Shown: one piece after another, positions 8,072-16,557 of the stretch
Position numbering within the stretch: the first letter of the stretch is position 1
Layout of the letters: every line of letters begins with the position of its first letter
Assembly: GCA_002305275.1 (NCBI GenBank)
Contig: DBQO01000003.1
Location: 1-34,614 of the forward strand
DNA length: 34,614 bases
Origin: Bacteroidales bacterium UBA1392
GTDB lineage: Bacteria; Bacteroidota; Bacteroidia; Bacteroidales; UBA932
Direction of reading: 5' to 3'
Position numbers and translations under genes: made by a program
The notes under the pieces: model-generated
What the model was told of the DNA's origin: nothing
The model's input: only the letters and a program-made list of their open reading frames with translations
Databases searched by the model: none

Positions 8072-10000
8072 ATGAACCACAATAAGCGTATACTTCTCCT
8101 GTTTGTTGTTTTTTTACTGTCATCTTTCTCTTGTTTAATGGCTCAGCAAGTAGAAACTACTAATAATAGACCTGATAGCTTAGCACAACAGAACGATTCC
8201 TTAAACAGAGTGTTACTTCAAGATTATAAAATTCGTCTCCTTGAAATGGATTCTCTTCGGAGAGAGGATTCGATGAGACAGGTAAAACTTGAAGAACAAC
8301 TTGCTTCACTTAAAACTACGGACAATCTTAAAAAAGAGGAAATTCAAAAACAACTTGCTGATATCCAGCAAAGGGAGATAGACAGAGTCGCACGGGAAAA
8401 AGCAAAAGTTGACTCTCTCCGCAGTGTGGCAACGGCATATCCTGTAATTGGCGTGCTAAATGATACCATCTTTTCATTATATGCACGTCTCGGTTCGTTT
8501 ACTCCGAAGGAGAGAGCGAATAATATAAGTGCGAGGATAAAGGTTTTGTACGATGATGATTTTATGAATCCCGACTCGCTATATATAGCAGTTTCAGATA
8601 ATTACCGGGATTTGATGTATCAAGACAAAATTATAATGAGTGTAACCGAAACCGATGCCATTTGGAACAATGTAACCATAGATGAACTGGCACAAGATTA
8701 TTTGCAAAGGATAGGTCATTCCATTAAAAACGCGCGTATAGAAAAGAGTTTGCCACGTTTACTTTCCAGAATAGGCTTGGTTATCCTTACGTTAGTTGTG
8801 CTGATTTCTATGATATTCGGTGTGAATAAGCTCTTTAAATGGTTGACAAAATATGTAAATGAAAAGAAAAAACAGTGGTTTAAAAACCTGAAATATCGTG
8901 ATTATACATATTTGTCAGCGGAGCAGGAGGTAAAGCTGGTAAGCAAATTGTTCAATTTTTTACGTTGGGTAACGATAATATTGTTGCTCTTCTTGGTCAT
9001 CCCTATAATATTCAGCATTTTCCCATTTACAAGGGGTTGGGCGGATGTTCTGTTTGGAATGATATGGAAACCGGTTAGGAAAATGTTGTTCTCTTTTTGG
9101 AATTATCTTCCCAATCTTTTCACAATACTTATAATATATATCGTTTTTAAGTATTTAATTCGTCTTATCCGTTATTTCTTTAAAGAGATTCAGTCAGGGA
9201 AACTGAAAATCAGCGGATTTCATAAAGAGTGGGCCTTGCCTACATTTACCATTATTCGTGTGCTGCTTTATGCATTTGCATTCATTATGATATTCCCCTA
9301 CCTGCCGGGCTCCGACTCCCCTATATTTAAAGGTGTTTCCGTATTCCTGGGATTGTTGGTCTCTTTGGGATCGTCCTCGGCAATTGCCAATATGGTAGCA
9401 GGTCTGGTTATAACATATATGCGCCCTTTTGCAATCGGTGACAGAATTAAAATCAATGATATTTCGGGTGATGTGATAGAGAAAACAATGTTGGTAACCC
9501 GTTTAAAAACAATTACCAACGAAGAGATAACAATTCCAAATTCTGCCATATTGACGGGAAACACAATAAACTACAGCAGGTTTGAAAAAGATCCGGGATT
9601 AATTCTCAGCACCATAGCTACAATAGCTTATGACGTACCCTGGAAAAAGGCACATGAAATGTTAATAGAAGCTGGCCTTCGTTGTAAAGATGTACGGCGG
9701 GAACCTCAGCCTTATGTTATTCAATTGGCTCTAAATGAATTTTATGCATCCTATAAGATACATGTTTATATAAATAATGCCAAAATTCAACAAAAAGTGT
9801 TGTCGGAACTTCACGGACACATCCAAGATGTTTGCAACGAAAATGGCATAGAGCTTATTTTACCACACTATTTGGCACATCGTACTGCACAAAATATGGT
9901 CATGGATCCTAAATATGTACCTAAAGACTATAAAGGCCCTGCATTTGATGTTAATGTGAATATTGGGAGTAAAACCGATAACAAAAGCGACAGTAAATAA
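8072..10000 (+). CDS. MscS-family mechanosensitive ion channel
   Basis: Start chosen at the ATG at 8072 because it gives a proper signal peptide (NKRILLLFVVFLLSS, cleavage near MAQ); the upstream in-frame ATG at 8024 lies before the probable promoter. The 642-residue product has a long Gln/Glu/Lys-rich coiled coil in the periplasm (about residues 35-115), then membrane segments near 232-254, 297-318, 348-366 and 391-410, and the conserved pore/TM3 region near 417-449 (VSLGSSSAIANMVAGLVITYMRPF), followed by the beta-domain (IGDRIKI...ENEEITIPN-like IPNSAIL). The C-terminal alpha/beta domain ends about residue 600. This is the large, coiled-coil-bearing form of the family. It would release solutes at hypo-osmotic shock or serve another tension-gated role. 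The carbonic anhydrase gene begins 37 bases downstream and may be co-transcribed. Confidence 0.92.
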   Translation: MNHNKRILLLFVVFLLSSFSCLMAQQVETTNNRPDSLAQQNDSLNRVLLQDYKIRLLEMDSLRREDSMRQVKLEEQLASLKTTDNLKKEEIQKQLADIQQREIDRVAREKAKVDSLRSVATAYPVIGVLNDTIFSLYARLGSFTPKERANNISARIKVLYDDDFMNPDSLYIAVSDNYRDLMYQDKIIMSVTETDAIWNNVTIDELAQDYLQRIGHSIKNARIEKSLPRLLSRIGLVILTLVVLISMIFGVNKLFKWLTKYVNEKKKQWFKNLKYRDYTYLSAEQEVKLVSKLFNFLRWVTIILLLFLVIPIIFSIFPFTRGWADVLFGMIWKPVRKMLFSFWNYLPNLFTILIIYIVFKYLIRLIRYFFKEIQSGKLKISGFHKEWALPTFTIIRVLLYAFAFIMIFPYLPGSDSPIFKGVSVFLGLLVSLGSSSAIANMVAGLVITYMRPFAIGDRIKINDISGDVIEKTMLVTRLKTITNEEITIPNSAILTGNTINYSRFEKDPGLILSTIATIAYDVPWKKAHEMLIEAGLRCKDVRREPQPYVIQLALNEFYASYKIHVYINNAKIQQKVLSELHGHIQDVCNENGIELILPHYLAHRTAQNMVMDPKYVPKDYKGPAFDVNVNIGSKTDNKSDSK

Positions 10001-10037
10001 TTTTTTTTAAACTTTGAACAAACATAATAACAGAACT

Positions 10038-10700
10038 ATGATAACGGAAGATATCAACAAGATGGAAGAACGCGAATTGTTGCTTGACTCTGTTCGCGAT
10101 TTCAATGAGAGGGAGTACATACCCAGGCAAGAACTTTTTGAAGGATTGAAAGGAGAGCAGAAGCCCCATACCCTATTTATCGGGTGTTCCGATTCACGCG
10201 TGGTTCCGCATATGCTGACAAACAGTTTGGCCGGAGACCTTTTTGTGGTACGCAACATTGCCAATCTTGTCCCTTTTTATGAAACGGAGACCAAGAAATT
10301 CGTAGCTACATCTGCCGTAATAGAATATGCCGTATTGGAGTTGCAGGTTGAAAACATCGTGGTTTGCGGACATTCAAACTGCGGCGGTTGCGGAGCCCTA
10401 TATATGGGCAAAGAGTTGGATAAACTGCATCATACTAAAAAATGGCTTGAACTGGCAATGCCGGTAAAAGAGATTGTGGAAGAAAAAATAGCCAAAAAGA
10501 AAATCCCTTTGGAGAAGCGCGAAGAGTATACGGAAAAAATGAATGTAGTACTTCAGTTGCGCCACTTGATGCATTATCCATATATCAGATCACGCGTAAG
10601 AGCAGGTAAATTAACCTTGTATGGATGGTATTACCATATAGCAGAGGGGCGTATTTACAATTACGACAAAAAGACCAGAAAGTTTATTAAGGTGGAATAA
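10038..10700 (+). CDS. Beta-class carbonic anhydrase
   Basis: Catalyses CO2 + H2O to bicarbonate + H+ in the cytoplasm with a zinc ion. The diagnostic pairs are present: CSDSR (Cys50, Asp52, Arg54) and HSNCGGC (His112, Cys115), so the Cys2-His zinc site and Asp-Arg dyad are intact. Length (220 residues from the ATG at 10038) is normal. A TTG at 10014 and an ATG at 10062 are alternative starts; 10038 is preferred because the N-terminal helix conserved in the family begins soon after. It lies 37 bases after the mscS-family gene, on the same strand, suggesting co-transcription. In anaerobes the enzyme often supplies bicarbonate to carboxylases (for Bacteroidales, succinate/propionate metabolism); that role is inferred. 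Confidence 0.95.
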   Translation: MITEDINKMEERELLLDSVRDFNEREYIPRQELFEGLKGEQKPHTLFIGCSDSRVVPHMLTNSLAGDLFVVRNIANLVPFYETETKKFVATSAVIEYAVLELQVENIVVCGHSNCGGCGALYMGKELDKLHHTKKWLELAMPVKEIVEEKIAKKKIPLEKREEYTEKMNVVLQLRHLMHYPYIRSRVRAGKLTLYGWYYHIAEGRIYNYDKKTRKFIKVE

Positions 10701-10701
10701 C

Positions 10702-10735
10702 AAAAAATCCCCCCTGCTTCATTTACAGAGGGGAC
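10702..10735 (-). terminator. Intrinsic terminator downstream of tRNA-Lys
   Basis: On the minus strand a TCCCCT / AGGGGG(A) stem (six pairs, one G-U) with a 12-base loop is followed by six Ts. It ends transcription of the tRNA gene, and lies just after the convergent carbonic anhydrase stop. Confidence 0.75.
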
Positions 10736-10740
10736 CGAGG

Positions 10741-10813
10741 TGGTCCCTCAGGGGCTCGAACCCTGGACCCCAACATTAAGAGTGTCGTGCTCTACCAACT
10801 GAGCTAAGAGACC
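10741..10813 (-). tRNA. tRNA-Lys (CTT anticodon)
   Basis: A 73-base cloverleaf on the minus strand: acceptor GGTCTCT/AGGGACC with discriminator A, D arm GCTC-AGTTGGTA-GAGC, anticodon arm CGACA-CTCTTAA-TGTTG with anticodon CTT, and T arm CAGGG-TTCGAGC-CCCTG. CCA is not encoded, as usual for the phylum. It has its own promoter and terminator. Confidence 0.97.
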
Positions 10814-10833
10814 TTCCGTCCCATTTGGGAGTG

Positions 10834-10864
10834 CAAATGTAGATATATTTTTTGCTTCTGCAAA
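10834..10864 (-). promoter_or_regulatory. Promoter of tRNA-Lys
   Basis: Minus-strand TACATTTG (10841-10834) matches the -7 consensus exactly and TTTG (10864-10861) matches -33, 19 bases apart. The tRNA 5' end is about 20 bases downstream. Confidence 0.75.
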
Positions 10865-10880
10865 ATTATTACTATAATAA

Positions 10881-11912
10881 TCACCCCCTGGCGGAGAAAA
10901 TTCCATCCACTGAGGATTCAAATGCCTCAATGTCCTCGTCGGTTGTATCCCACGAGGTTACAAGACGCGCCTCACCCGCCTCTTCATTCCAATAATAGAA
11001 GAAATATTCCTTCATCAGTTCCTCAAGAAAATACTTGGGTGCATAGAAGAAGAGTTGATTGCTCTCCGGCTTTTGCGAGAGTCGTATCTGAGGATACTTC
11101 TGCAAAACTTTTAGCAGTTTTGATGCCATGTTATTGGCATGAACTGCATTCTCACGCCATATCCCTTCACCAAGGTATGGCAAAAACTGAGCTGCCAAAT
11201 AGCGTTGTTTTGAAGCCAGTTGCGCCGACTGCTTGCGATAATACTTGATATTTTCGGAAATTTCCGGAAGGAAACTGATTACCGCCTCTCCCATCATCAT
11301 ACCATTCTTTGTACCGCCAAAACTGAGAATATCAACTCCCGCATCTACCGTCATCTCCTTAAAAGTGCTATCCAGCGCCACACAGGCATTAGCCAACCGC
11401 GCACCATCCATATGGAGGAATAGTCCATAAGAGTGGATAAAGTCCGCCAGCCTCCTTATCTCTTCCACAGTATAGAGGGTACCCAGTTCAGTAGCCTGAG
11501 AGATATAGACTACCCCTGGCTGTGAGTGGTGGCAAACGCCGAAATTCGTAAGGTGAGGTTTAATCAGTTCAGGTGTAAGTTTACCGTCGGGAGTCGGGAC
11601 AGGTATTAGGGGACAGCCGCTCATCTTAGCCGGTGCTCCACACTCATCCACGAAGATATGCGCCGTAGCCGCACAGATGATGGAGTTGAAGGGGCGTGTT
11701 ACTGCCTGAAGCGCTACCGAATTAGCACCGGTACCATTGAATACGAGAAATGGAGTAGCACTCTCACCGAAATGTTCTTTTAACAATTTCTCAGCAGCTG
11801 CACTCCACGGATCATCTCCGTAGCCAACTGCATGGTCTTTATTGGCTTTTATCAAAGCCTCCATTACTAAAGGATGGACTCCGGAATTATTGTCACTTGC
11901 GAAACTTCTCAT
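10881..11912 (-). CDS. ltaE: Low-specificity L-threonine aldolase
   Basis: PLP enzyme splitting L-threonine (or allo-threonine) to glycine and acetaldehyde; cytoplasmic. The 343-residue protein has the fold-type I landmarks: SDNNSGVHP at the N-terminus, FNGTGANSVAL (PLP phosphate site), HMDGARL with Asp169 against the pyridine nitrogen, and Lys202 in SFGGTKNG as the Schiff-base lysine. Length is normal. Its start overlaps the stop of the M48 peptidase gene by four bases (ATGA), so translation is probably coupled. It is the last gene of a nuclease/M48/ltaE run on the minus strand; the functional link between these is not obvious and may only reflect compact gene packing. Confidence 0.93.
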   Translation of the reverse strand: MRSFASDNNSGVHPLVMEALIKANKDHAVGYGDDPWSAAAEKLLKEHFGESATPFLVFNGTGANSVALQAVTRPFNSIICAATAHIFVDECGAPAKMSGCPLIPVPTPDGKLTPELIKPHLTNFGVCHHSQPGVVYISQATELGTLYTVEEIRRLADFIHSYGLFLHMDGARLANACVALDSTFKEMTVDAGVDILSFGGTKNGMMMGEAVISFLPEISENIKYYRKQSAQLASKQRYLAAQFLPYLGEGIWRENAVHANNMASKLLKVLQKYPQIRLSQKPESNQLFFYAPKYFLEELMKEYFFYYWNEEAGEARLVTSWDTTDEDIEAFESSVDGIFSARG

Positions 11913-12712
11913 TTGTTTACATAAGTTTTAGCGTCGGGGATAGCTTCAATGATTTTTTTGATACGATTCTCATCACTGGGGTGCGTACTTAAAAATTCAG
12001 GGATGGATGGTCCGCTCTTCGCTGACATTGCCTGCCAGAAAATGGGTGCCTTGTCAACATCATATCCGGCCATAGCCATTATGATAAGGCCAATCCTGTC
12101 AGCCTCGTACTCGTGTTTACGCGAGTAGGGCAAGATCACTCCAAGCTGCCCTCCGAGACCGAATGCGATCTCAAAAAGTGCCTGAGTGGTATCTGATTTA
12201 CGGCCTGCTGCCGAACTTAGGAGAGAACCGGCCATACTCATCAGATTCTGCTGGCTCATACGTTCATTTCCATGCTGGGCAACAGCATGAGCAATTTCGT
12301 GTCCCATTACCACGGCAATATAATCGGGAGTATTTGTGAATTTCATTATACCCTCATAAAAGACTATTTTGCCATTTGGAAGGCAGAAGGCATTGGCCTC
12401 TTCCGACTGCACTAACTGAAAATCCCATTTCAGTCCCTGGAGATAATGTGTCTCGCCTACAGAAGTAAGATATTTCTCAAGGGCGGCAGTCATTTTTCGG
12501 CCAACTTCCTGCACGGCCGCTTGCATCTGCTTGTTGGTAGAGAGTTTTGCTTTGGTCATAAACTCCTGATAGGATTGATCTGACAGGGAAGAAATCTGAG
12601 AGTCTGAATAAAGCAGCACCCTTTTACGTCCCGTAAAGGCAACAGAGCTGCAGCCAACAGTCACAATCACCGCTACTACCGCATAGGCTATCCATTTCAA
12701 ATTGCGTTTCAT
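11909..12712 (-). CDS. M48-family metallopeptidase lipoprotein
   Basis: A zinc peptidase anchored in the envelope. The 267-residue protein begins with a lipoprotein signal (VAVIVTVGC, Cys21). The HExxH motif is HEIAH (His138, Glu139, His142) and the third ligand is Glu203 in EYEADRIG, with the STHPSDENRI tail typical of the LoiP/BepA-like branch of M48. In other Gram-negatives such proteins take part in outer-membrane protein quality control; the same job here is inferred from the family. It lies 22 bases downstream of the nuclease gene and overlaps ltaE by four bases, so the three are probably one transcript. Confidence 0.93.
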   Translation of the reverse strand: MKRNLKWIAYAVVAVIVTVGCSSVAFTGRKRVLLYSDSQISSLSDQSYQEFMTKAKLSTNKQMQAAVQEVGRKMTAALEKYLTSVGETHYLQGLKWDFQLVQSEEANAFCLPNGKIVFYEGIMKFTNTPDYIAVVMGHEIAHAVAQHGNERMSQQNLMSMAGSLLSSAAGRKSDTTQALFEIAFGLGGQLGVILPYSRKHEYEADRIGLIIMAMAGYDVDKAPIFWQAMSAKSGPSIPEFLSTHPSDENRIKKIIEAIPDAKTYVNK

Positions 12713-12734
12713 AAAAATTATTTTTTGTTTTTAT

Positions 12735-13940
12735 TTATTTCCAGAAGGGATCAATGCCGGTTTCTACCTTTTGAGCAAGGTCTGCGCCTATTTTTGCCGG
12801 TAGATTGACAAAGAAATCCACACCAACCTTTTTCTCAAGAGCGGATATGGTCATCGACTGTTTCATCATTGTAGTATAGTCGTTGGAATAGCCTTTGTGA
12901 TCAAAATAGAAGGCAATACCTACAAAACCTTTGGTAGAGCCACCAATGGATGCATTCTGCTTATAGCCCAAAAGGGCCTTGTAGTAGCCGGTAGGCACGG
13001 TAACCTTCTTTCCTTCGTTGTCATTGACAAATTCGGTGCTGCCTTCGATCACACATCCGGTGACCACATATAGGGTATCCAGATTTTTTGACCAGTCACG
13101 TACAGTAGTTTCAAGAGTAGCCCAGATATTCTCGTTGAGAGCACCTCTTTGAGGGGTTATGTTGGTACCGTAAAAGGTCTGGACATTGGCTTCATAAGAG
13201 TAGCGGTCGGCCGAAGGTAGCTGATGACCTCTCTGAAATGATCCCCCGCTGTAACCTCTTAATAGTACCGGTTGATATTGACGGGGAACCTTGGGATTGA
13301 GGTCCCAAAGATCCGTACGACTGCCGGAGCTGATGAGTCCCCTGTTAAGCGGATAGGCCACCCAATGGGCTACAAGTGCCTTGGGGTCCCAGTAGAATGA
13401 GTAATTACGACCATACTTTCCTCCAATGGTGGCGCTATGGGTAATGAAGTAGAGACCATCACCCTCTTTTGTTGCAGGTAGTTCGAGCCAATTGGTCAAT
13501 TTGTCACTCTTGAGTTCTGTGGCTATGCCCCCAATCTTATCTGAACCCTTTTGTGAAAAATTTTGTTGTACTCGTTCACCTTTGCTGCTGAGTGTCAGAA
13601 TACAACTGCGTAAGTCCTGAGAGTCATTCTCATCCCAGTTTAGAGCTATATTACTTGCATTCCCGCTACCGCGTAGTGAGATTTGACGATCGTTTGAGGA
13701 GTAGGAAGTGAGCCACGCCCACTCCGCTGAAGAGGTTCCGGAACTTCCAATAGTCAGGGTCCAGTCACCTGAAGCCTTTATAGTTAAAAACTGGCTGCCG
13801 GCACTATATTCAGCCTCAGGCAAAAGTATGGAAAGTGAAAGTTCTTCCTTATCCTTTTTACAACCTGATGAAAGCATCAATGACAGTCCAAAAAGTGTCA
13901 AAAATAAAATTACATAATTCTTGATTCCTGAAAATTTCAT
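12735..13940 (-). CDS. Exported DNA/RNA non-specific endonuclease with BACON-like N-terminal domain
   Basis: A 401-residue lipoprotein: signal ending at Cys27 (LMLSSGC). Residues about 35-132 look like a BACON domain (GDWTLTI, WLTSYSS, an NxxxxxR strand, CILTLSS). Residues about 155-395 are the NUC1 fold: YFITHSA, WVAYPLNRG, the active-site segment RGHQLPSADR (His239), then NITPQRGALNENIWATLE, where Asn269 would hold the Mg ion. The usual DRGH appears here as QRGH (Gln236), but the catalytic His and Asn are kept. It probably degrades extracellular or surface DNA/RNA for nutrition. It is the first gene of the nuclease/M48/ltaE run; the upstream gap carries the heptamer tract. Confidence 0.9.
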   Translation of the reverse strand: MKFSGIKNYVILFLTLFGLSLMLSSGCKKDKEELSLSILLPEAEYSAGSQFLTIKASGDWTLTIGSSGTSSAEWAWLTSYSSNDRQISLRGSGNASNIALNWDENDSQDLRSCILTLSSKGERVQQNFSQKGSDKIGGIATELKSDKLTNWLELPATKEGDGLYFITHSATIGGKYGRNYSFYWDPKALVAHWVAYPLNRGLISSGSRTDLWDLNPKVPRQYQPVLLRGYSGGSFQRGHQLPSADRYSYEANVQTFYGTNITPQRGALNENIWATLETTVRDWSKNLDTLYVVTGCVIEGSTEFVNDNEGKKVTVPTGYYKALLGYKQNASIGGSTKGFVGIAFYFDHKGYSNDYTTMMKQSMTISALEKKVGVDFFVNLPAKIGADLAQKVETGIDPFWK

Positions 13941-14030
13941 ATCTCGTCTCTATCTCTAACTTCAAAGGGAACTTTTGCGGTTATCCGCATTTTACCCTGC
14001 AATATAATCATAACTATCTCTTTATCACTC

Positions 14031-14117
14031 CCATACACTACACACTACATACTACACACTACACACTACACACTACACACTACACACTACACACTACACA
14101 CTACATACTACATACTA
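14031..14117. repeat. Period-7 tandem repeat (ACTACAC / TAGTGTG)
   Basis: About twelve heptamers, mostly ACTACAC with a few ACTACAT/ACTACATA variants. On the minus strand the tract reads TAGTATG, TAGTATG, TAGTGTG... and begins five bases after the ugd stop codon. Together with about 90 bases of unremarkable DNA it fills the gap between ugd and the nuclease gene. Confidence 0.95.
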
Positions 14118-14122
14118 ACTCA

Positions 14123-15355
14123 TCAGTCTCTATGAAATATGTCTCTCGTGTAAACTTTTTCGCGAACGTCATCCAGTACGCTATCATAACGGTTGGCAAT
14201 GATAGATTGGCTCCTGGCCTTAAATTCCTCGAGATCGTTAACCACCCTGGAACCGAAAAAAGTAGTTCCATCCTTGAGAGAGGGCTCATATATGATGACC
14301 GTAGCACCTTTTGCCTTGATTCGCTTCATAACACCCTGAATCGAACTTTGACGGAAATTATCCGAATTAACCTTCATGGTCAGACGGTATACGCCTATAA
14401 TACATTCACGCTCCCGCTCTATATCATAAGCAGCACTTGATTCGTAGTAACCTGCCATTTTAAGAACCCTGTCAGCGATAAAGTCCTTTCTAGTCCTATT
14501 TGAGTCCACTATGGCACGCACTATATCCTGCGGCACATCAGCATAGTTGGCCAGCAATTGTTTGGTATCCTTAGGCAAACAATAACCACCATAACCGAAA
14601 GAGGGGTTGTTGTAGTAGTCACCGATGCGTGGGTCCAGACTCACACCTCGTATGATCTCATGAGTATTTAGTCCTTTCATCTCCGCGTATGTGTCGAGTT
14701 CATTAAAAAACGAAACTCTCAGTGCCAAAAAGGTGTTTGCAAAAAGTTTCACCGCTTCTGCCTCGGTAACTCCCATAAAGAGGGTTTGCACATCGGGTTT
14801 AAGAGATGCTTCATCCAGAAGAGAGGCAAATATACGGGCAGCCTCCATAAGTCCGGGATCATTTTTATCTGTCCCGACAATTATGCGAGAGGGATACAGG
14901 TTATCGTAAAGAGCTTTGGATTCTCGTAAAAACTCCGGTGAAAACATTATTTTATCACAATTGTATTTACGACGCACCTGCTCTGTAAATCCCACCGGCA
15001 CAGTACTTCTGATGACCATTACCACATCAGAATTGTATTGCATGACACTCTGTATGACATCCTCTACTGCCGATGTATCAAAGAAATTGAGTTCGGAATC
15101 GTAATTGGTAGGAGCGGCTATCACCACAAAATCGGCATCCTTGTATGCCGTTTCGGCATCGAGCGTTGCCGTAAGGTCGAGATCTTTTTCAGCAAAATAT
15201 TTCTCTATATATTCGTCCTGAATGGGCGACTGCCTTCGATTGATCAATTCCACCTTTTCGGGAATAATATCCACGGCTACGACAGTGTGACGCTGGCTCA
15301 ATAGTGTTGCTATCGAAAGTCCGACATACCCGGTACCGGCTACTGCAATTTTCAT
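14123..15355 (-). CDS. ugd: UDP-glucose 6-dehydrogenase
   Basis: Oxidises UDP-glucose to UDP-glucuronate with two NAD+. The 410-residue protein has the Rossmann motif GTGYVGLS (residues 7-14), the central dimerisation domain, and the catalytic cysteine Cys259 in GYGGYCLPKDT; RSTVPVGFT and EFLRE are also family signatures. Length is close to the short (UgdA/HasB-like) form. It sits 21 bases after the epimerase gene on the same strand; together they make UDP-glucuronate and probably UDP-galacturonate for capsule, exopolysaccharide or LPS. No glycosyltransferase genes flank them here, so they may serve loci elsewhere. Confidence 0.95.
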   Translation of the reverse strand: MKIAVAGTGYVGLSIATLLSQRHTVVAVDIIPEKVELINRRQSPIQDEYIEKYFAEKDLDLTATLDAETAYKDADFVVIAAPTNYDSELNFFDTSAVEDVIQSVMQYNSDVVMVIRSTVPVGFTEQVRRKYNCDKIMFSPEFLRESKALYDNLYPSRIIVGTDKNDPGLMEAARIFASLLDEASLKPDVQTLFMGVTEAEAVKLFANTFLALRVSFFNELDTYAEMKGLNTHEIIRGVSLDPRIGDYYNNPSFGYGGYCLPKDTKQLLANYADVPQDIVRAIVDSNRTRKDFIADRVLKMAGYYESSAAYDIERERECIIGVYRLTMKVNSDNFRQSSIQGVMKRIKAKGATVIIYEPSLKDGTTFFGSRVVNDLEEFKARSQSIIANRYDSVLDDVREKVYTRDIFHRD

Positions 15356-15376
15356 GTCTTTTATCTCTTTTATCGA

Positions 15377-16423
15377 TTATTTTTCAAAATAATATGCCTT
15401 ATACCACTCTACAAATGCACGTAAACCCTTCCTTAGGGGTGTTGAGGGCTTGAAACCAAAATCCCTCTCCAGCGCAGAAGTATCAGCAAATGTCACCGTC
15501 ACATCACCGGGCTGCATAGGCACAGGTTCCTTATGTGAATCAAAGTCATAATCGGCGGGGAGTATCCCGGCCCTTACCAACTCCTCCTGAAGAATTGAGA
15601 CAAACTCGTTTAAATTTTCAGGAGCATTATTACCAATATTGTAAAGAGCGTAAGGAGGTACGGGAAGCCCATCTTCCCCTACCGACCTCTCAGGAGCCTT
15701 CTGCATAACTCGGGCCACACCCTCCACTATGTCATCTATATAAGTAAAATCCCGCTTACAGTTGCCATAGTTGAATACTTGAATCTTTTTCCCTTTTGCC
15801 AATTTGTTCGTGAAATCAAAATAGGCCATGTCCGGACGACCTGCCGGACCATAAACCGTAAAAAAACGCAAACCTGTGGAGGGAATATCGTAAAGTTTGG
15901 AATAGGCATGTGCCATAAGTTCATTGCTCTTTTTAGTGGCACCATAGAGCGATACCGGATTGTCAGCCTTATCTTCTGTCGAATAAGGTAACTTTTTGTT
16001 GGATCCGTAAACCGAAGAGGAAGAGGCAAACACAAGGTGTTGTACACCTCCTTCATAATAATCGTATGAGTGTCGACAGGCCTCAAGTATATTATAAAAC
16101 CCGATAATATTGGACTCGATATAGGCATCGGGATTGGTTATAGAGTAGCGTACACCGGCCTGTGCTGCCATATTGACTACAATCTGAGGCTCGTATCGTT
16201 TGAAAACGCTTTCTATCAGTTCTTTGTCCGCAATGTTGCCTTTAATGAATATAAACTCTTCATACGAAGACAACTCCTTCAGCCTGACCTCCTTGAGATG
16301 GGGGTCATAGTAATCGTTGATATTGTCAATGCCCACCACCACAGGATGATCATATCTGTGGAAAATCTCTTTTATAAGATTTGCCCCAATAAATCCCGCT
16401 GCTCCGGTCACAAGTATATTCAT
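15377..16423 (-). CDS. NAD-dependent UDP-sugar epimerase, UDP-glucuronate 4-epimerase type
   Basis: An extended short-chain dehydrogenase of 348 residues. TGAAGFIG (Thr6-Gly13) binds NAD; the catalytic triad is in SSSSVYG (Ser135-137 region) and Tyr160-Lys164 (LYGATKKS). The segments NINDYYDPHLKEVRL, QAGVRYSI and RFFTVYGPAGRPDMA are characteristic of bacterial UDP-glucuronate 4-epimerases (LspL/WbpP-like branch) rather than GalE. The adjacent ugd gene, which makes its presumed substrate, supports that choice. A -7 promoter element lies just upstream. Confidence 0.9.
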   Translation of the reverse strand: MNILVTGAAGFIGANLIKEIFHRYDHPVVVGIDNINDYYDPHLKEVRLKELSSYEEFIFIKGNIADKELIESVFKRYEPQIVVNMAAQAGVRYSITNPDAYIESNIIGFYNILEACRHSYDYYEGGVQHLVFASSSSVYGSNKKLPYSTEDKADNPVSLYGATKKSNELMAHAYSKLYDIPSTGLRFFTVYGPAGRPDMAYFDFTNKLAKGKKIQVFNYGNCKRDFTYIDDIVEGVARVMQKAPERSVGEDGLPVPPYALYNIGNNAPENLNEFVSILQEELVRAGILPADYDFDSHKEPVPMQPGDVTVTFADTSALERDFGFKPSTPLRKGLRAFVEWYKAYYFEK

Positions 16424-16455
16424 TTTAAAATCTTGAATCCTGCTTCTTTATCTTA

Positions 16456-16463
16456 CAAAATTA
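16456..16463 (-). promoter_or_regulatory. -7 element for the epimerase/ugd operon
   Basis: TAATTTTG on the minus strand, an exact TAnnTTTG match 33 bases before the epimerase ATG. A TTTG at 16475-16472 region lies upstream at a longer-than-usual spacing and falls in the inverted repeat 16471-16489. Confidence 0.5.
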
Positions 16464-16470
16464 CTCATTT

Positions 16471-16489
16471 TTTTGACTTGTAGTCAAAA
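16471..16489. repeat. Short perfect inverted repeat upstream of the epimerase
   Basis: TTTTGACT-TGT-AGTCAAAA: 8-bp arms, 3-base centre, just upstream of the -7 element and downstream of the M49 terminator. It could be an operator; no regulator gene is adjacent. Confidence 0.5.
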
Positions 16490-16493
16490 TAGA

Positions 16494-16528
16494 TAAAAAA
16501 GCCCCGATCAGCTTTTACCGTCGGGGCA
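16494..16528 (-). terminator. Intrinsic terminator of the M49 gene
   Basis: On the minus strand GCCCCGA / TCGGGGC (7 bp, 13-base loop) followed by six Ts, 30 bases after the M49 stop codon. Confidence 0.9.
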
Positions 16529-16557
16529 TTGAGTAATGAAACATTTCTAACAATGAG

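Noticed and set aside
10702..10813. tRNA-Lys as an integration site with a duplicated end
   Set aside because: The partial similarity of the trailer (GGTCCCCT) to the acceptor is explained by the terminator stem, and no integrase or island lies next to it.
14031..14117. CRISPR array
   Set aside because: The unit is 7 bases with no spacers; it is a simple tandem repeat.
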